Of a DNA stretch of 29,316 nt, positions 16,354-25,000 are shown piece after piece; the first letter of the stretch is position 1; each line of letters starts with the position of its first letter. The position numbers and the translations under genes were made by a program. The DNA is taken from IMG/VR virus record IMGVR_UViG_3300025671_000357, positions 1 to 29,316 of that record; one strand, written 5' to 3'. A model generated the notes under the pieces. That model searched no databases and was not told the origin of the DNA. It saw nothing but the letters and a program-made list of their open reading frames with translations. The stretch comes from a virus.

Positions 16354-18495
16354 TCACTTAGCGGGCTTGGAGACCCCGCCGGGCGTGTAGGTGTACTTGC
16401 GGAAGAATTTTTTACCTGTAAAATCAGCTGGCTTTTTCTTTTGCACAACAGTCTGCGCTGCGAGCAATGCAAGACCTGCGCTAATGGTCAAGTCAAACTT
16501 CGTGCGGTTGTCGATACGGTAACCAATCCAGTCCTCAAGCGTGCGGTTAAAATACATCCTACCGATTTCTCCTTTCTCATTGATTCCCACATGGTTGTGT
16601 ATGTAGTCTTCAATCGCTTGTGCATGTGTGTGGATGACATCCTGTGAGTTAGACGGGATGCCTTTCGTTTTGGTTGCAACAGAACCTGCGGTAGTCAGGT
16701 GTTGCGGTCTATCCAATAAGTAGCCATCATAACCTCTTGATTCAAAGTATCTTACGATGCCGTACTTATTGTTCTCCACGAGGAGCGGGTAGCCGTAGAA
16801 CACAGCCGCCATCAGGATGTCTTCGTAGAAGATTTTTGCCATAGGAGGGCGGGAGCAGTACTCTGCAACGAACATGTTAGAGGGGGCCCGCATGTTGAAT
16901 TTGTTGTAGATGTGACACGCTCCCTTAGAGCCCCTCCCGTCCGTAGTGGCGTCGATGTCGTAAGAGTCAACACCACCACAGCCAATGAGTTTGTTTGGCG
17001 CAATGCGTTTGCCCCGTTCGGAAACCTTGAGGTTCCTGAGGTCTGCAGGAGGCATCCATGATACGAACCACCTGCCCTCAGAGCTTGGAACAAACACAAC
17101 CTCTCCGTCCCTTACGCCTCCTTTCCATGTAAAGTTTCCACGCACCACGGGGTCTGGGTACATGTTCTCGTTGTGGTCAATCTGCTCATAAATCTTTCCG
17201 ATGTTGAACAGAGAGCCTTCGACGCTATCTCGGAACGCCTCGTCTGTGGTGAAGGGGAACTGACGAACAATCTCGTTCATCTCCCGGGCATCATGCCTGA
17301 GAGCCTCCCTTTCGTTTTTTAGAAACTCCTTTGCGCCTATCTCTACGGTTTCCCCGTCCAGCGTCTCCACCTCCTGTCCCGGAGTCTCGATGATTGGCTT
17401 CCCGTACTTGTCGAAGAATCCCTCTAAGGCTTCGTAAGCCGGAATAAAGATTCTGTACAATCCGGAGGTTGTCCTGCCGTTTTTGTTGCGTTCTTGTGGG
17501 TCGGAATCTTTCCAAAGCTCTTTGTATTCCTGACCTCCTTTGTCCATCGGGTTGACTGTGCTGCCCACAAGCGCCTTCCCGATAACACGGCGTCCCACAA
17601 TCAAGCAAGTCCGTTGTATCCTCCATGCTTCTCTAATGTCTGTTGGTTTCTCCCACTTGCCTGCCTCATCGAGATACAAGATATGCAACTTCTCACCATC
17701 GTACGCATTGTTCGTGGTGTTTTTCCAGTTAATGATTGTGTTCAGGGCGTCGCCCTTGACAGAGGTCTTGTTGTTTTTGGTAATCCTTTTAGACGGTTCT
17801 CTAAACGCCAACTCCATTCTCGGGTTGGTAGTACCGTCTTGGATGGGCTTAAAGAAGAACGGGTAGGACTTGAAGATAGCTACGACCTTCTTCATGAAGA
17901 CGTTCTCCTGCGCGTCCTTACCCGTCTTCGACTGGATACCCAAAAGTTTGTCCTTGACCTGTGTGGCTTCATCAACTAGAACGCAGGCGGACATGTTCGT
18001 GTACCCTGAGCGACGACACTTGGTATACAGTTGACCAAGGCATCTGGGGTCAGCCTCACACGCGGCCTGATGGATGAAGAGCTTCCGTTGGAAGTCTAGG
18101 AAACTAGGATAGCCAATATCTATCTTGCTCCACTGAAGCATCATGTAGTGACGCCCAGTGATGTATGTAGGTTCTCCGTTGTTGTAGAACCAGTAGCCCT
18201 CGCGCCTTCTACGGAACTCCTCCTCGATGAAGGGAGAGAACCTCTGGCGAAACTCCTTGGGCATTTCATACCACTCGTCCATGGATTTGATGCGAGCAAG
18301 CTCAGATGGCATCTCGCTCCTGTTCCAGCACTGCAAGTGGTTCGGCAGGTCGTGGCCTGCAATCTCTTTCTTCGGTGGTTTCTTTGGCAGACAGATAGGA
18401 AGCCCGGAGATGTCAATGACTTCCCCGAGTGTGCCGCGCGGGCAGATGGATACGACTGGTTGGTCGTGCTTCTCTATGTCTACCAGCCCCGTCAC
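16354..18495 (-). CDS. terL: Terminase large subunit (DNA-packaging ATPase/nuclease)
   Basis: 713 residues. The ATPase half has a deviant Walker A at residues 158-166 (TKCRRSGYT), Walker B at 271-277 (HILYLDE, catalytic Asp276-Glu277) and a coupling motif GST at 311-313. The nuclease half has the RNase H-like acidic triad: Asp510 in GCGGVDSYDID, Glu574 in LLVENN and Asp668 in TKFDLTISAGLALLAA. The N-terminal block YPSFLDFQRKLFIHQA (130-145) is the usual adenine-binding lead-in. It overlaps the upstream coiled-coil gene by 4 bases. It packages DNA through the portal encoded next and cuts concatemers. The lack of a canonical G-K-T in Walker A is unusual but seen in distant terminases. Confidence 0.9.
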   Translation of the reverse strand: MTGLVDIEKHDQPVVSICPRGTLGEVIDISGLPICLPKKPPKKEIAGHDLPNHLQCWNRSEMPSELARIKSMDEWYEMPKEFRQRFSPFIEEEFRRRREGYWFYNNGEPTYITGRHYMMLQWSKIDIGYPSFLDFQRKLFIHQAACEADPRCLGQLYTKCRRSGYTNMSACVLVDEATQVKDKLLGIQSKTGKDAQENVFMKKVVAIFKSYPFFFKPIQDGTTNPRMELAFREPSKRITKNNKTSVKGDALNTIINWKNTTNNAYDGEKLHILYLDEAGKWEKPTDIREAWRIQRTCLIVGRRVIGKALVGSTVNPMDKGGQEYKELWKDSDPQERNKNGRTTSGLYRIFIPAYEALEGFFDKYGKPIIETPGQEVETLDGETVEIGAKEFLKNEREALRHDAREMNEIVRQFPFTTDEAFRDSVEGSLFNIGKIYEQIDHNENMYPDPVVRGNFTWKGGVRDGEVVFVPSSEGRWFVSWMPPADLRNLKVSERGKRIAPNKLIGCGGVDSYDIDATTDGRGSKGACHIYNKFNMRAPSNMFVAEYCSRPPMAKIFYEDILMAAVFYGYPLLVENNKYGIVRYFESRGYDGYLLDRPQHLTTAGSVATKTKGIPSNSQDVIHTHAQAIEDYIHNHVGINEKGEIGRMYFNRTLEDWIGYRIDNRTKFDLTISAGLALLAAQTVVQKKKPADFTGKKFFRKYTYTPGGVSKPAK

Positions 18496-18785
18496 TTACT
18501 GAATCTTTCTGCAAACCCGCCTGAGTAATCCTTTGCTTCGTCGATAGCTCCGTTTTCGCTTAGGTCCTTGACCATCTGCTCCAGACGCTGCCTTTCGATT
18601 AGCAGTTCTTTGCAATCGGTAGCGGTCTGCTTGATGGACTGAAGCTCAGCCTTGCGTGCAGCACCACCAGCCTCTGGGTCGACGGGTCGCTTGACCTCCT
18701 CAATCATATTGTTGATTGCGATAGCCATGCTATCCATCAGCCTGCGAGAGGCCTCGATTGTCTCGAACTTAGGCTTCCTCGACAT
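18492..18785 (-). CDS. Small coiled-coil protein, possible terminase small subunit
   Basis: 97 residues, nearly all helical: RRLMDSMAIAINNMIEEVKR, a Pro/Gly break, then a long heptad-like helix (AELQSIKQTATDCKELLIER, QRLEQMVKDL). It lies between a GroES-like gene (17-base overlap) and the large terminase (4-base overlap). That position is usual for a small terminase subunit, and an oligomerising coiled coil would fit, but no helix-turn-helix DNA-binding motif is visible. The small-terminase reading is therefore only positional. Confidence 0.55.
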   Translation of the reverse strand: MSRKPKFETIEASRRLMDSMAIAINNMIEEVKRPVDPEAGGAARKAELQSIKQTATDCKELLIERQRLEQMVKDLSENGAIDEAKDYSGGFAERFSK

Positions 18786-19359
18786 ACATCATCTCTTCTG
18801 AGCGCATGCGAAACACGGTGGTGTTGTCCTCCAATCGCATCTCGTAGTCTCGGTTCTTTTTGAACCCAACGATGTCTCCTGCCTTTACGCCCTGAGTAAT
18901 CATATCCTTGGGGCAGCAGAACACTTTCGCCTTGAGGTGCGTCTTGGGCTTGAGGTCAACCACGATAATCTCGCTCTCCTCTGGTTCCTCTTCTTCGAGT
19001 GGCTGAAGGAATACCCAGTCCGCAAGCATGTGGAGCTCACCAGTATCCTTGCTTCGGTAAGCAATCGCATGGCAGCCAAGGGTGTTGTCTGGGTCGTACC
19101 CCACAATGAACCTGTCCTCGTCGTCAACCTGAATCTTCAAGGCATCAGACATGACTACGTGGTGGTGGAAAAACAGGGTGTCTCCCGGCTTGACATCCAC
19201 GTCGTACTTGACTGGGGTTGACGTCACCTCACCGTACATGACGCGTCGCTCGAACTCCTTCCACTTAGGGTCGACGTAGAGCGACGTGCCGTTCTCCAGC
19301 TCGATGGTGTCGTGATGAGTCTTCTCAAGCTTCACCACGAAGTGATACAGCGCCTTCAT
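18769..19359 (-). CDS. GroES-like protein with two tandem chaperonin-10-type repeats
   Basis: 196 residues. Residues 1-120 show the GroES pattern: a start strand (YHFVVKLEKTHHDTIELENG), a turn with VDVKPGDTLFFHHHVV (53-69) matching the G-D-x-V-x-F core, and a closing strand HMLADWVFLQPL. After an acidic linker (EEEEPEESE) a second half at residues 130-195 repeats it more clearly: GVKAGDIVGFKKNRDYEMRL, then VFRMRSEEMMYVEE, close to the GroES C-terminus. T4 gp31 and RB49 CocO are known phage co-chaperonins for capsid folding. This one could help fold the capsid or giant tail proteins with host GroEL. The hydrophobic I-V-L mobile loop is not obvious, which weakens the call. It overlaps its upstream gene by 4 bases. 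Confidence 0.6.
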   Translation of the reverse strand: MKALYHFVVKLEKTHHDTIELENGTSLYVDPKWKEFERRVMYGEVTSTPVKYDVDVKPGDTLFFHHHVVMSDALKIQVDDEDRFIVGYDPDNTLGCHAIAYRSKDTGELHMLADWVFLQPLEEEEPEESEIIVVDLKPKTHLKAKVFCCPKDMITQGVKAGDIVGFKKNRDYEMRLEDNTTVFRMRSEEMMYVEEA

Positions 19360-19595
19360 TCAAAGTTGCAATCGTATTCAACAATGACCGGGGTGTTCTC
19401 CACAGTCTTCCACAGGTAGGACGATTCACTGTCCTGAGTGTAGATGTTGTACCTACGAATGTTGTACTTGAACATAGCGCGGTCATCCTCCTCGATAAGA
19501 ACAACCTTTCCTGCGCCAGCTTTCATGCCGACGTAGTACGCCATCGCATCCTTCGGATTGGGACCGATGACGATTTTCCTGATTAAATTTTCCAT
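19356..19595 (-). CDS. Small hypothetical protein
   Basis: 79 residues of mixed alpha/beta character (MENLIRKIVIGPNPKDAMAY; KVVLIEEDDRAMFKYNIRRY). It starts 4 bases after the stop of the upstream acidic protein and overlaps the GroES-like gene by 4 bases, so it belongs to the terminase unit. The A-x-x-Y-x-V-G pattern and the strand GKVVLIEED could form a small alpha/beta domain. No known motif is recognised and no function is proposed. Confidence 0.6.
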   Translation of the reverse strand: MENLIRKIVIGPNPKDAMAYYVGMKAGAGKVVLIEEDDRAMFKYNIRRYNIYTQDSESSYLWKTVENTPVIVEYDCNFE

Positions 19596-19599
19596 TGTA

Positions 19600-19917
19600 T
19601 TAGTTGAGGTTGAAGCCTAGGTCGCCTAGGTCGATGTCATCAATGTCGATGTCATCATCTTCTTCGGTAATCCTTTCGTAAGAGGCCATGATGGCTGAGA
19701 ACAACTCGGCAAGTTCTTCCGGGTTATCTACATGCCATTTGCTGGCCACCTGCCAAGCGGGACCAATATCTGGGATGTCGTCGACGATGCCGAGCCCAAA
19801 GATGTATGCCACCCTTTCGTTTACTTGATACTTCTCGATGACGTCTTCAAGCTGCGCCAAGACGTCTGCTACTTCTGAGATGAAGAGCTCCTTTAGGGTG
19901 GGGTCCATGGTTGTCAT
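19600..19917 (-). CDS. Small acidic helical protein
   Basis: 105 residues with the start chosen at MTTMDPTLKELF (ATG at 19917), which shares one base with the stop of the preceding gene. An in-frame upstream ATG at 20007 would extend the protein far into that gene and is rejected. The body is helical (ELFISEVADVLAQLEDVIEK; AELFSAIMASYERI), and the tail is strongly acidic (EEDDDIDIDDIDLGDLGF). The acidic tail could mimic DNA or bind a basic partner, but that is speculation. The family is not recognised. Confidence 0.6.
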   Translation of the reverse strand: MTTMDPTLKELFISEVADVLAQLEDVIEKYQVNERVAYIFGLGIVDDIPDIGPAWQVASKWHVDNPEELAELFSAIMASYERITEEDDDIDIDDIDLGDLGFNLN

Positions 19918-20798
19918 TATTGTCCGTTGATTACGAGGATGGTTGAAGGGTTGGTAGAGTTTCCGACAAGCTTTCCGCTGACGTGCCATCCGGCGTCGTC
20001 GTAGCACGTAAGCTCAAGGAAGCTTCCTACTGCTCCTCCGAGGTTGTCACTATCTTGTTCCAGCGTGAGCTGGTTGTGTGTAGAGACAGCAGCCGATGCG
20101 GTTGCACGGGTTACAGTCTGAACAGCAGTCTTGTTTCCAGTCGTAGAGACGTGCGTGACTGCGCCGTAGAAGTAGTCACCCGATGCCGCGTTGATGTTGC
20201 ACGCGGTGTTCGACCCTACATCCACAAGAATGCGCAAGAACCTGCCTGCAGATGCACTGGGCAGGGTAAGAGTTCCTCCAGCAAGAGTATCACAGTCCAA
20301 GAATACGGTAGCTCCTACTTCTGAACTTGCGTTAACCGAAGTGGTGGTAGTTACGTTCAGTGTCTTTCTAACGTCGTACTTCACGGTTATCTGAGACCCG
20401 TTAGCGCGAAGGGTTATGTTCTGACCCGACTGAAAATTTGCTGTAGACGCGTGCCCGGCTGAATCCGTAATGGTAACGCCGATAGCAGTGCCGGTACCAT
20501 TTACCGTGGTGCCGTTGCCGGTAGATACCTGAACGGTCTTGAGGTTCGGAAGGGTGCGTGTGCTAATCAATCCGGTAGACGCATCGCGTACTAGGATTTG
20601 GTCGCTCGTGGAAGTTGCGGGTGAATCAATCAGAAGATTCGTTACCTTTACCTGAGCTGTAGACACAGACAGTGCCGTATCATTGCCAGCGCCATCGGTA
20701 ACAACTTTAAGGCTACCGCTAGCTGCAGCGTTGTCGGTGGTCTTAAGGATTCCGACGTAGGTGGTTTTGATTTGAGTACCTGATAGTGACGTTCCCAT
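19917..20798 (-). CDS. Fibre-like or head-fibre structural protein
   Basis: 293 residues from MGTSLSGTQIKTTYVGILKT (ATG at 20798). An in-frame ATG at 20882 is rejected because it lies upstream of the -7 box and across the start of the divergent gene. The N-terminal pattern (SGTQIKTTY...KTTDNAAA) is one I associate with fibre and head-fibre proteins of Bacteroidota phages. The rest is a run of Thr/Ser/Ala/Gly-rich beta strands (LPNLKTVQVSTGNGTTVNGT; DCDTLAGGTLTLPSASAGRF) ending in FLELTCYDDAGWHVSGKLVG. No enzymatic domain is seen. It leads the terminase transcription unit and its leader shares AAAAAGAACAA with the capsid gene. Confidence 0.65.
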   Translation of the reverse strand: MGTSLSGTQIKTTYVGILKTTDNAAASGSLKVVTDGAGNDTALSVSTAQVKVTNLLIDSPATSTSDQILVRDASTGLISTRTLPNLKTVQVSTGNGTTVNGTGTAIGVTITDSAGHASTANFQSGQNITLRANGSQITVKYDVRKTLNVTTTTSVNASSEVGATVFLDCDTLAGGTLTLPSASAGRFLRILVDVGSNTACNINAASGDYFYGAVTHVSTTGNKTAVQTVTRATASAAVSTHNQLTLEQDSDNLGGAVGSFLELTCYDDAGWHVSGKLVGNSTNPSTILVINGQ

Positions 20799-20817
20799 CT
20801 TGTTCTTTTTGTCTACA

Positions 20818-20825
20818 CAAATATA
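20818..20825 (-). promoter_or_regulatory. -7 promoter box TATATTTG, divergent control region
   Basis: Minus strand TATATTTG, 20 bases before the fibre-like gene ATG at 20798, in the 33-base gap that also separates it from the plus-strand regulator gene (ATG 20832). A regulator binding here could block both genes. No matching promoter facing the regulator gene was found. Confidence 0.5.
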
Positions 20826-20831
20826 CTCAAA

Positions 20832-21278
20832 ATGAAGAGACACAGACCTGAGCGCAAAATGCGGGAGTTCTCCTACCTCCACGAGAAGTACGTGAACAAG
20901 AACTACCTCAAGTATCTAAAGCTCGCAGAGACAGACATGCTGCAGCATTACGACGTTAGGCCAGTAGAGATGCAGGTGATGTTGTTTGGTTACGACTACG
21001 AGTTCTTTACCGCGACGCACATCGCAAAGTCATTGTTTGCATCCCCCAAGAAGTTCAGAGAGCGCACGCTACAACCCATGATGAAGAAGGGGTTAATACA
21101 CGTGGTACACCGTAGGTTCAACGTGGACACAGGAAGCGAGGCCGACATGTACTTCACAGAGGAAGCTAAGGCGAACTACAAGCACAGGTACGGTCTTACG
21201 CCCAAGGCAAGACACCTCGTGCAGAGGTTCTATCGCAAGCTAGAGGGCGAAGAGGCGATTAAGATTTCCCGTGAGTGA
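20832..21278 (+). CDS. MarR-like winged-helix DNA-binding protein
   Basis: 148 residues, the only convincing protein gene on the plus strand. After a basic N-terminus (MKRHRPERKMREFSYLHEKY), residues 40-95 have the MarR-type pattern: a dimer/helix start (DVRPVEMQVMLFGYDYEFFT), a helix-turn-helix (ATHIAKSLFASPKKFRERTL, positions 61-80), then QPMMKKGLIHVVHRRF as strand and wing. Residues 118-138 (HRYGLTPKARHLVQRFYRKL) match the L-T-x-x-A closing helix of such proteins. It would bind DNA as a dimer, perhaps at its own divergent gap. Its 3' end overlaps the convergent minus-strand gene by 20 bases. The ATG at 20832 is used here; ATG at 20859 is an alternative. Confidence 0.75.
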   Translation: MKRHRPERKMREFSYLHEKYVNKNYLKYLKLAETDMLQHYDVRPVEMQVMLFGYDYEFFTATHIAKSLFASPKKFRERTLQPMMKKGLIHVVHRRFNVDTGSEADMYFTEEAKANYKHRYGLTPKARHLVQRFYRKLEGEEAIKISRE

Positions 21279-21450
21279 CGGTCTTGAATGACGCCTTCTC
21301 TACAGCTCCGGGGTGAGGCTTGTAGTCTCCCTTCATCAGAAAGTACCTACCTCCCTCTTCCATCCAGTGGTAGCCCTTGGGAGGGTCTACCGTAACCTTC
21401 TTGCTCAAGACCTGAAGACCACCCTTCTTGTATTTCTTTACAGTGTTCAT
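21259..21450 (-). CDS. Small basic hypothetical protein with a KYKKGG motif
   Basis: 63 residues, Lys/Gly-rich. The N-terminus carries KYKKGGLQVL (residues 6-15), a copy of the aromatic-x-x-Gly-Gly motif that recurs in other small genes of this cluster. Then PPKGYHWMEEGGRYFLMKGD suggests one beta-hairpin. It overlaps its upstream neighbour by 4 bases (ATGA) and converges on the plus-strand regulator gene, overlapping it by 20 bases. No function can be assigned. Confidence 0.6.
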   Translation of the reverse strand: MNTVKKYKKGGLQVLSKKVTVDPPKGYHWMEEGGRYFLMKGDYKPHPGAVEKASFKTVTHGKS

Positions 21451-21590
21451 GCGTTGTCTGCCTTAAGCTGAGCGAAGTAAGCATGCTCGGTAGGGAAGCT
21501 TTCTTGGGGATAGGCCGCAAGAAAGATGTCACAGTACTCGTAGATTTCTTCCGAGCTAAATGAAGTTTGTTCTGGCCACTGGTCTTCCAT
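21447..21590 (-). CDS. Very small hypothetical protein (47 residues)
   Basis: ATG at 21590 shares one base with the stop of the preceding gene, and TGA overlaps the next ATG by 4 bases, so tight coupling on both sides supports a real gene. The protein reads MEDQWPEQTSFSSEEIYEYC, then DIFLAAYPQESFPTEHAYFA and QLKADNA. It is acidic with aromatic residues and a probable helix at the C-terminus. I do not recognise it. Without it the 137-base gap would be the only unexplained one in the cluster. Confidence 0.6.
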   Translation of the reverse strand: MEDQWPEQTSFSSEEIYEYCDIFLAAYPQESFPTEHAYFAQLKADNA

Positions 21591-22027
21591 CAGTATGTCT
21601 TTGTTGCGGTTTGAGCAATGTCTGCGTATCCATCTCTAGACAGAGTGAAGTCTATTCTGATTGTGTGACCCACCGCTCCGCTGACCAAGGTTTGTACATT
21701 TTGTCCAGTAAGCAAGATGTAATAACCATCACCCGATTGACCCAGCGGCGTGTTGTAGGCAGTGTCTGCTGGAGTTGCTGTATCGCTCGTAGTCTCGTTG
21801 GTCCAAGTGATGTTCTTTAGAGTGTAGTCGCCAATCGTTCCACTCCAGTCGTTGGCGAAATCAATTATTGTAGAGACGGTCGTACCCCTAAGCGTACCCG
21901 ATAAGGCGCTCTCTGGAGTGGTAAACACTCCTACGGTTGTCACCGTCCACTCTGTAATCCGAGAAGGAAGTTGTCGAATACGAGCTTGTGACCTTCTGCG
22001 GGCCGATGAATTTGCTAGTCTTCTCAT
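21590..22027 (-). CDS. Hypothetical beta-rich protein with a basic N-terminus
   Basis: 145 residues. The first 23 residues are strongly basic (MRRLANSSARRRSQARIRQL). The rest is an immunoglobulin-like or fibre-like beta domain rich in Thr (ITEWTVTTVGVFTTPESALS; DYTLKNITWTNETTSDTATP; HTIRIDFTLSRDGYADIAQT). It overlaps the giant calcium-loop protein gene by 4 bases, so the two products may act together. The basic head with a single beta domain could dock on a partner or on DNA. The family is not recognised. Confidence 0.6.
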   Translation of the reverse strand: MRRLANSSARRRSQARIRQLPSRITEWTVTTVGVFTTPESALSGTLRGTTVSTIIDFANDWSGTIGDYTLKNITWTNETTSDTATPADTAYNTPLGQSGDGYYILLTGQNVQTLVSGAVGHTIRIDFTLSRDGYADIAQTATKTY

Positions 22028-25000
22028 GTTGTTTCAGTCGGGGTTGGTGGCGGAAGAGGGAAGCTAGGCAGAGGGGCGTAGTCTTGGTCGTACGTGATTC
22101 CAGAATCCCAGTCAGAGCCGAAGTAGTTTACTGGCAAGAGGTTATCTCCTCCAAAGTCAATCCAAACACCCGATTCGTTAAAGTAACCAAACAGGTTCAT
22201 GGTGGCACTATCGAGGTTTCCGTCCTCCGAAAAGCTTCCGAAGAATGCCGTGAACTGGTCAATGTCAGACTCGTCAAATACTTGGTCTCCATTGATGTCG
22301 TACCCGGCAAGACCCATATTTGAAATCATATCGTAGTCTCCGCCCAGCTGTGTGTTCAGAAGGTCGATAAACGAAGCGAAGGCCTGTACGTCGGCATAGC
22401 TAAACACTCCGTCAGAGTTGAGGTCAAACGGTAGGTCTGGGTTTGGAGAAACCCCACTGTTGATAAATTGATTCAGCAGAATCGAAGTAGCCTGAGGAGA
22501 ACCCGGTGCGTAGCTGCCTGCGGTAACATCGTAAGTACCGTCAGTAGCGGTGGCGTAGAAGGTTGCTGCGCCCCAAGCAAATTGCTCTCCATCAAGACCA
22601 TTAAAGAGAGTGGTAGCCGCATATTCTGTGTCAAGGATGTCTCCAAACATAGCCAGTGCTGCAACGTTGTCTCCAACGGCTGTGATAGTATCATTGGCAA
22701 AGAACCCAGCTCCAAACTGTCCAGAGGTTTCAAAGAAGCCATTTTCCCAAAGGAACGTGCCAAGAATGAGGACATCATCTCCTTCAATCAAAGACCGACC
22801 TCCTTGAACGGCAGATGTGTTGTAGGAATTAACTAGGTCGAGCCATGATTGTCCATTCTGAACCGCATTCTCGATAAAGCCCTGAAGAGACGACCAAGCT
22901 AGTGCATCACTGTTGTCGAAAACACCGTCACCATCGAGGTCGAGGTTCAACGGTAGGCTTGAGCCAGAGTTGTAGTTTCCGACGTAAGCTGCGATGTAGT
23001 TCTGATTGGCAATAGAAATCAAGTCGTTATACAGGCCATCTGCAAGAGATGTTCCGTTCGACTGGAAGTTGATTGCCATGCCATCGTTGTCGAGCACCGC
23101 TCCCACTCCAGCATTAAGACCAACCGCATCGAGGTAGTCTACATACGCTAGGAGCTCTGCGTTGGTGGGCAGGTTGTTCGCTACACCGCTTCCTCCTCCA
23201 AAGTTGGTAGGGTTGAAAATAAAGAAGGTTCCACCTCCATCATTCCAAAGAACCCCATCAAAATCACCTGATGCAAAAGGCGCGAATGATGGCGGGGCTT
23301 GCTGATTTGTGTACCATTCCGGCACAGAGCCCGTGTCTTGGGTTTCTTGTACTGCCTCCCAGTAGTAGAAGAAGCTTGCAGTAATACCCAAAAGAGCACC
23401 CACCTCTGAGCTGCTATAGGTCCCGGTGTAAGCATCTCCTGCCCCGCTGTATCCGGTAAACGAAAGGTAAGCATCAAAGGCTCCTCCTTGAGGAACCAAG
23501 CTATCGAGAGCTGATGCCCAAGCAGGCATTCCCCCAAAAGGGTCTCCTTCATTCGGGGTAAAACCTCCAAACCCGAGCCAGTTAAGTTGATAGCCGCTTA
23601 GGTCACCGTAGCTTCCGTTTCCAAAATTTTGAAAGAAAGCATTGCCTTGGAGGCCATCGTAAAGTCCAAATTGTTGCCAATTAGTTCCGGAGTTGTAGTT
23701 GTTGACCACACCTCCTCCTTGCATGAGGAACTGCCAAAGGTGACACCAGTCGGCAAAGTTAATCTGACCGTCGCCACCAAAGTCAACAAGTCCGTTTGCA
23801 GACCTGAGCCAGTTCTTCCAGCTGTAGCTATCTGCTGGAGAATTGAGGCCTTCTCCCCCGTCGAACAAGCTAAGTGCGTTTGCGCCAAGCGGTGGGATGA
23901 GGATGGTAGCGTTAGCCGTGTTAAAGGTGTAGAATACCGTACCGTCTGCGACGTTCACGTAATCGTAGTGACCCTCGAGGCTAGGGTCCTGACCAAAGTT
24001 AAAGTAACCGTACCCGTACCCAAGAACATTTAGGAACTGAGTAAAGCTAGGTGCATCAAATCCAAACTCATCTGCAATGTCATTATCCGAAAAGCCTTGT
24101 GCAACCCAGCCAATGTATTCATCCCAAAAAGCCTCGTATCCGTCGGTAAGCATTGAGGTGTACTGCCCTTGACCCAAAGCCCAATCAAAGAAGCTTGCGT
24201 CTAAGAAGCCAATACTGAAAAAGATGTCCGTCGTAACAAGCGTGTCATAGGTAGCGCCATACGGCATCTGAAGTGCCAAGAACGTCGAGAGCTGATAGTC
24301 AGTCCAAGTGCCATCACTAAGAACGTCCAGCACTCCCGGCGGTTGGTACTGGTTGGTGATAAAGTCATACCAAACCGTTGACTCAATCAAACCGGTGGCG
24401 AGCGAGTTTCCTGAGTAACCCGTCGCAAAACCACTGATGGTAATTATGTTTGGAACACCCGGAACGAGGGCTGTTGGGCCCGCAGTATTAAGAAAGTTCT
24501 CTACCTGCTGAAGAACGTTCGGTTGGCTGAAGTCGTAGCTAGTTCCAAACACCTCGTTAAGACTATCCAAGTACTCTTGCACCAAGGTGCTATCTACCGT
24601 ATCCCCCGTCGCCCCAAAGATTTGAGTCATCAAAGAGTCGGTATAAATCTGGGACCATGTGCTCAAGTCATTGCCTTGCTGGCTGGGGTTGCCGTTTTGA
24701 GAAAGGTTCACATCGTAAAGCTGCCTCCACTGCTGAGTGTTAATCATCAGGTTGAGGTAGGCGTATGGCGCGATGGTGCCGTTAGGCGTTCCCGTCACTC
24801 CTTGTGTCGTGGGCCTATTCTCCAACCAAACACTACCCGGCGTGCTCTCATTTAGAGTCGGCGGGTTCAAGATGACAAACAGAGACTGGTCTGTTAGGTT
24901 ATCCAGACCATCAAAGCTGCTGTACGGGCTGGTTCCGGTGGTAATGAAATAGGCAGGGTAACCATTATTGTCGATGTACTCGATGTACCCGCCGCTTCCT

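Noticed and set aside
20799-20882. Longer N-terminus for the fibre-like gene from ATG 20882
   Set aside because: The extension crosses the -7 box and the divergent gene's start and has an unrelated composition; MGTSLSGTQ is the usual fibre-type start.
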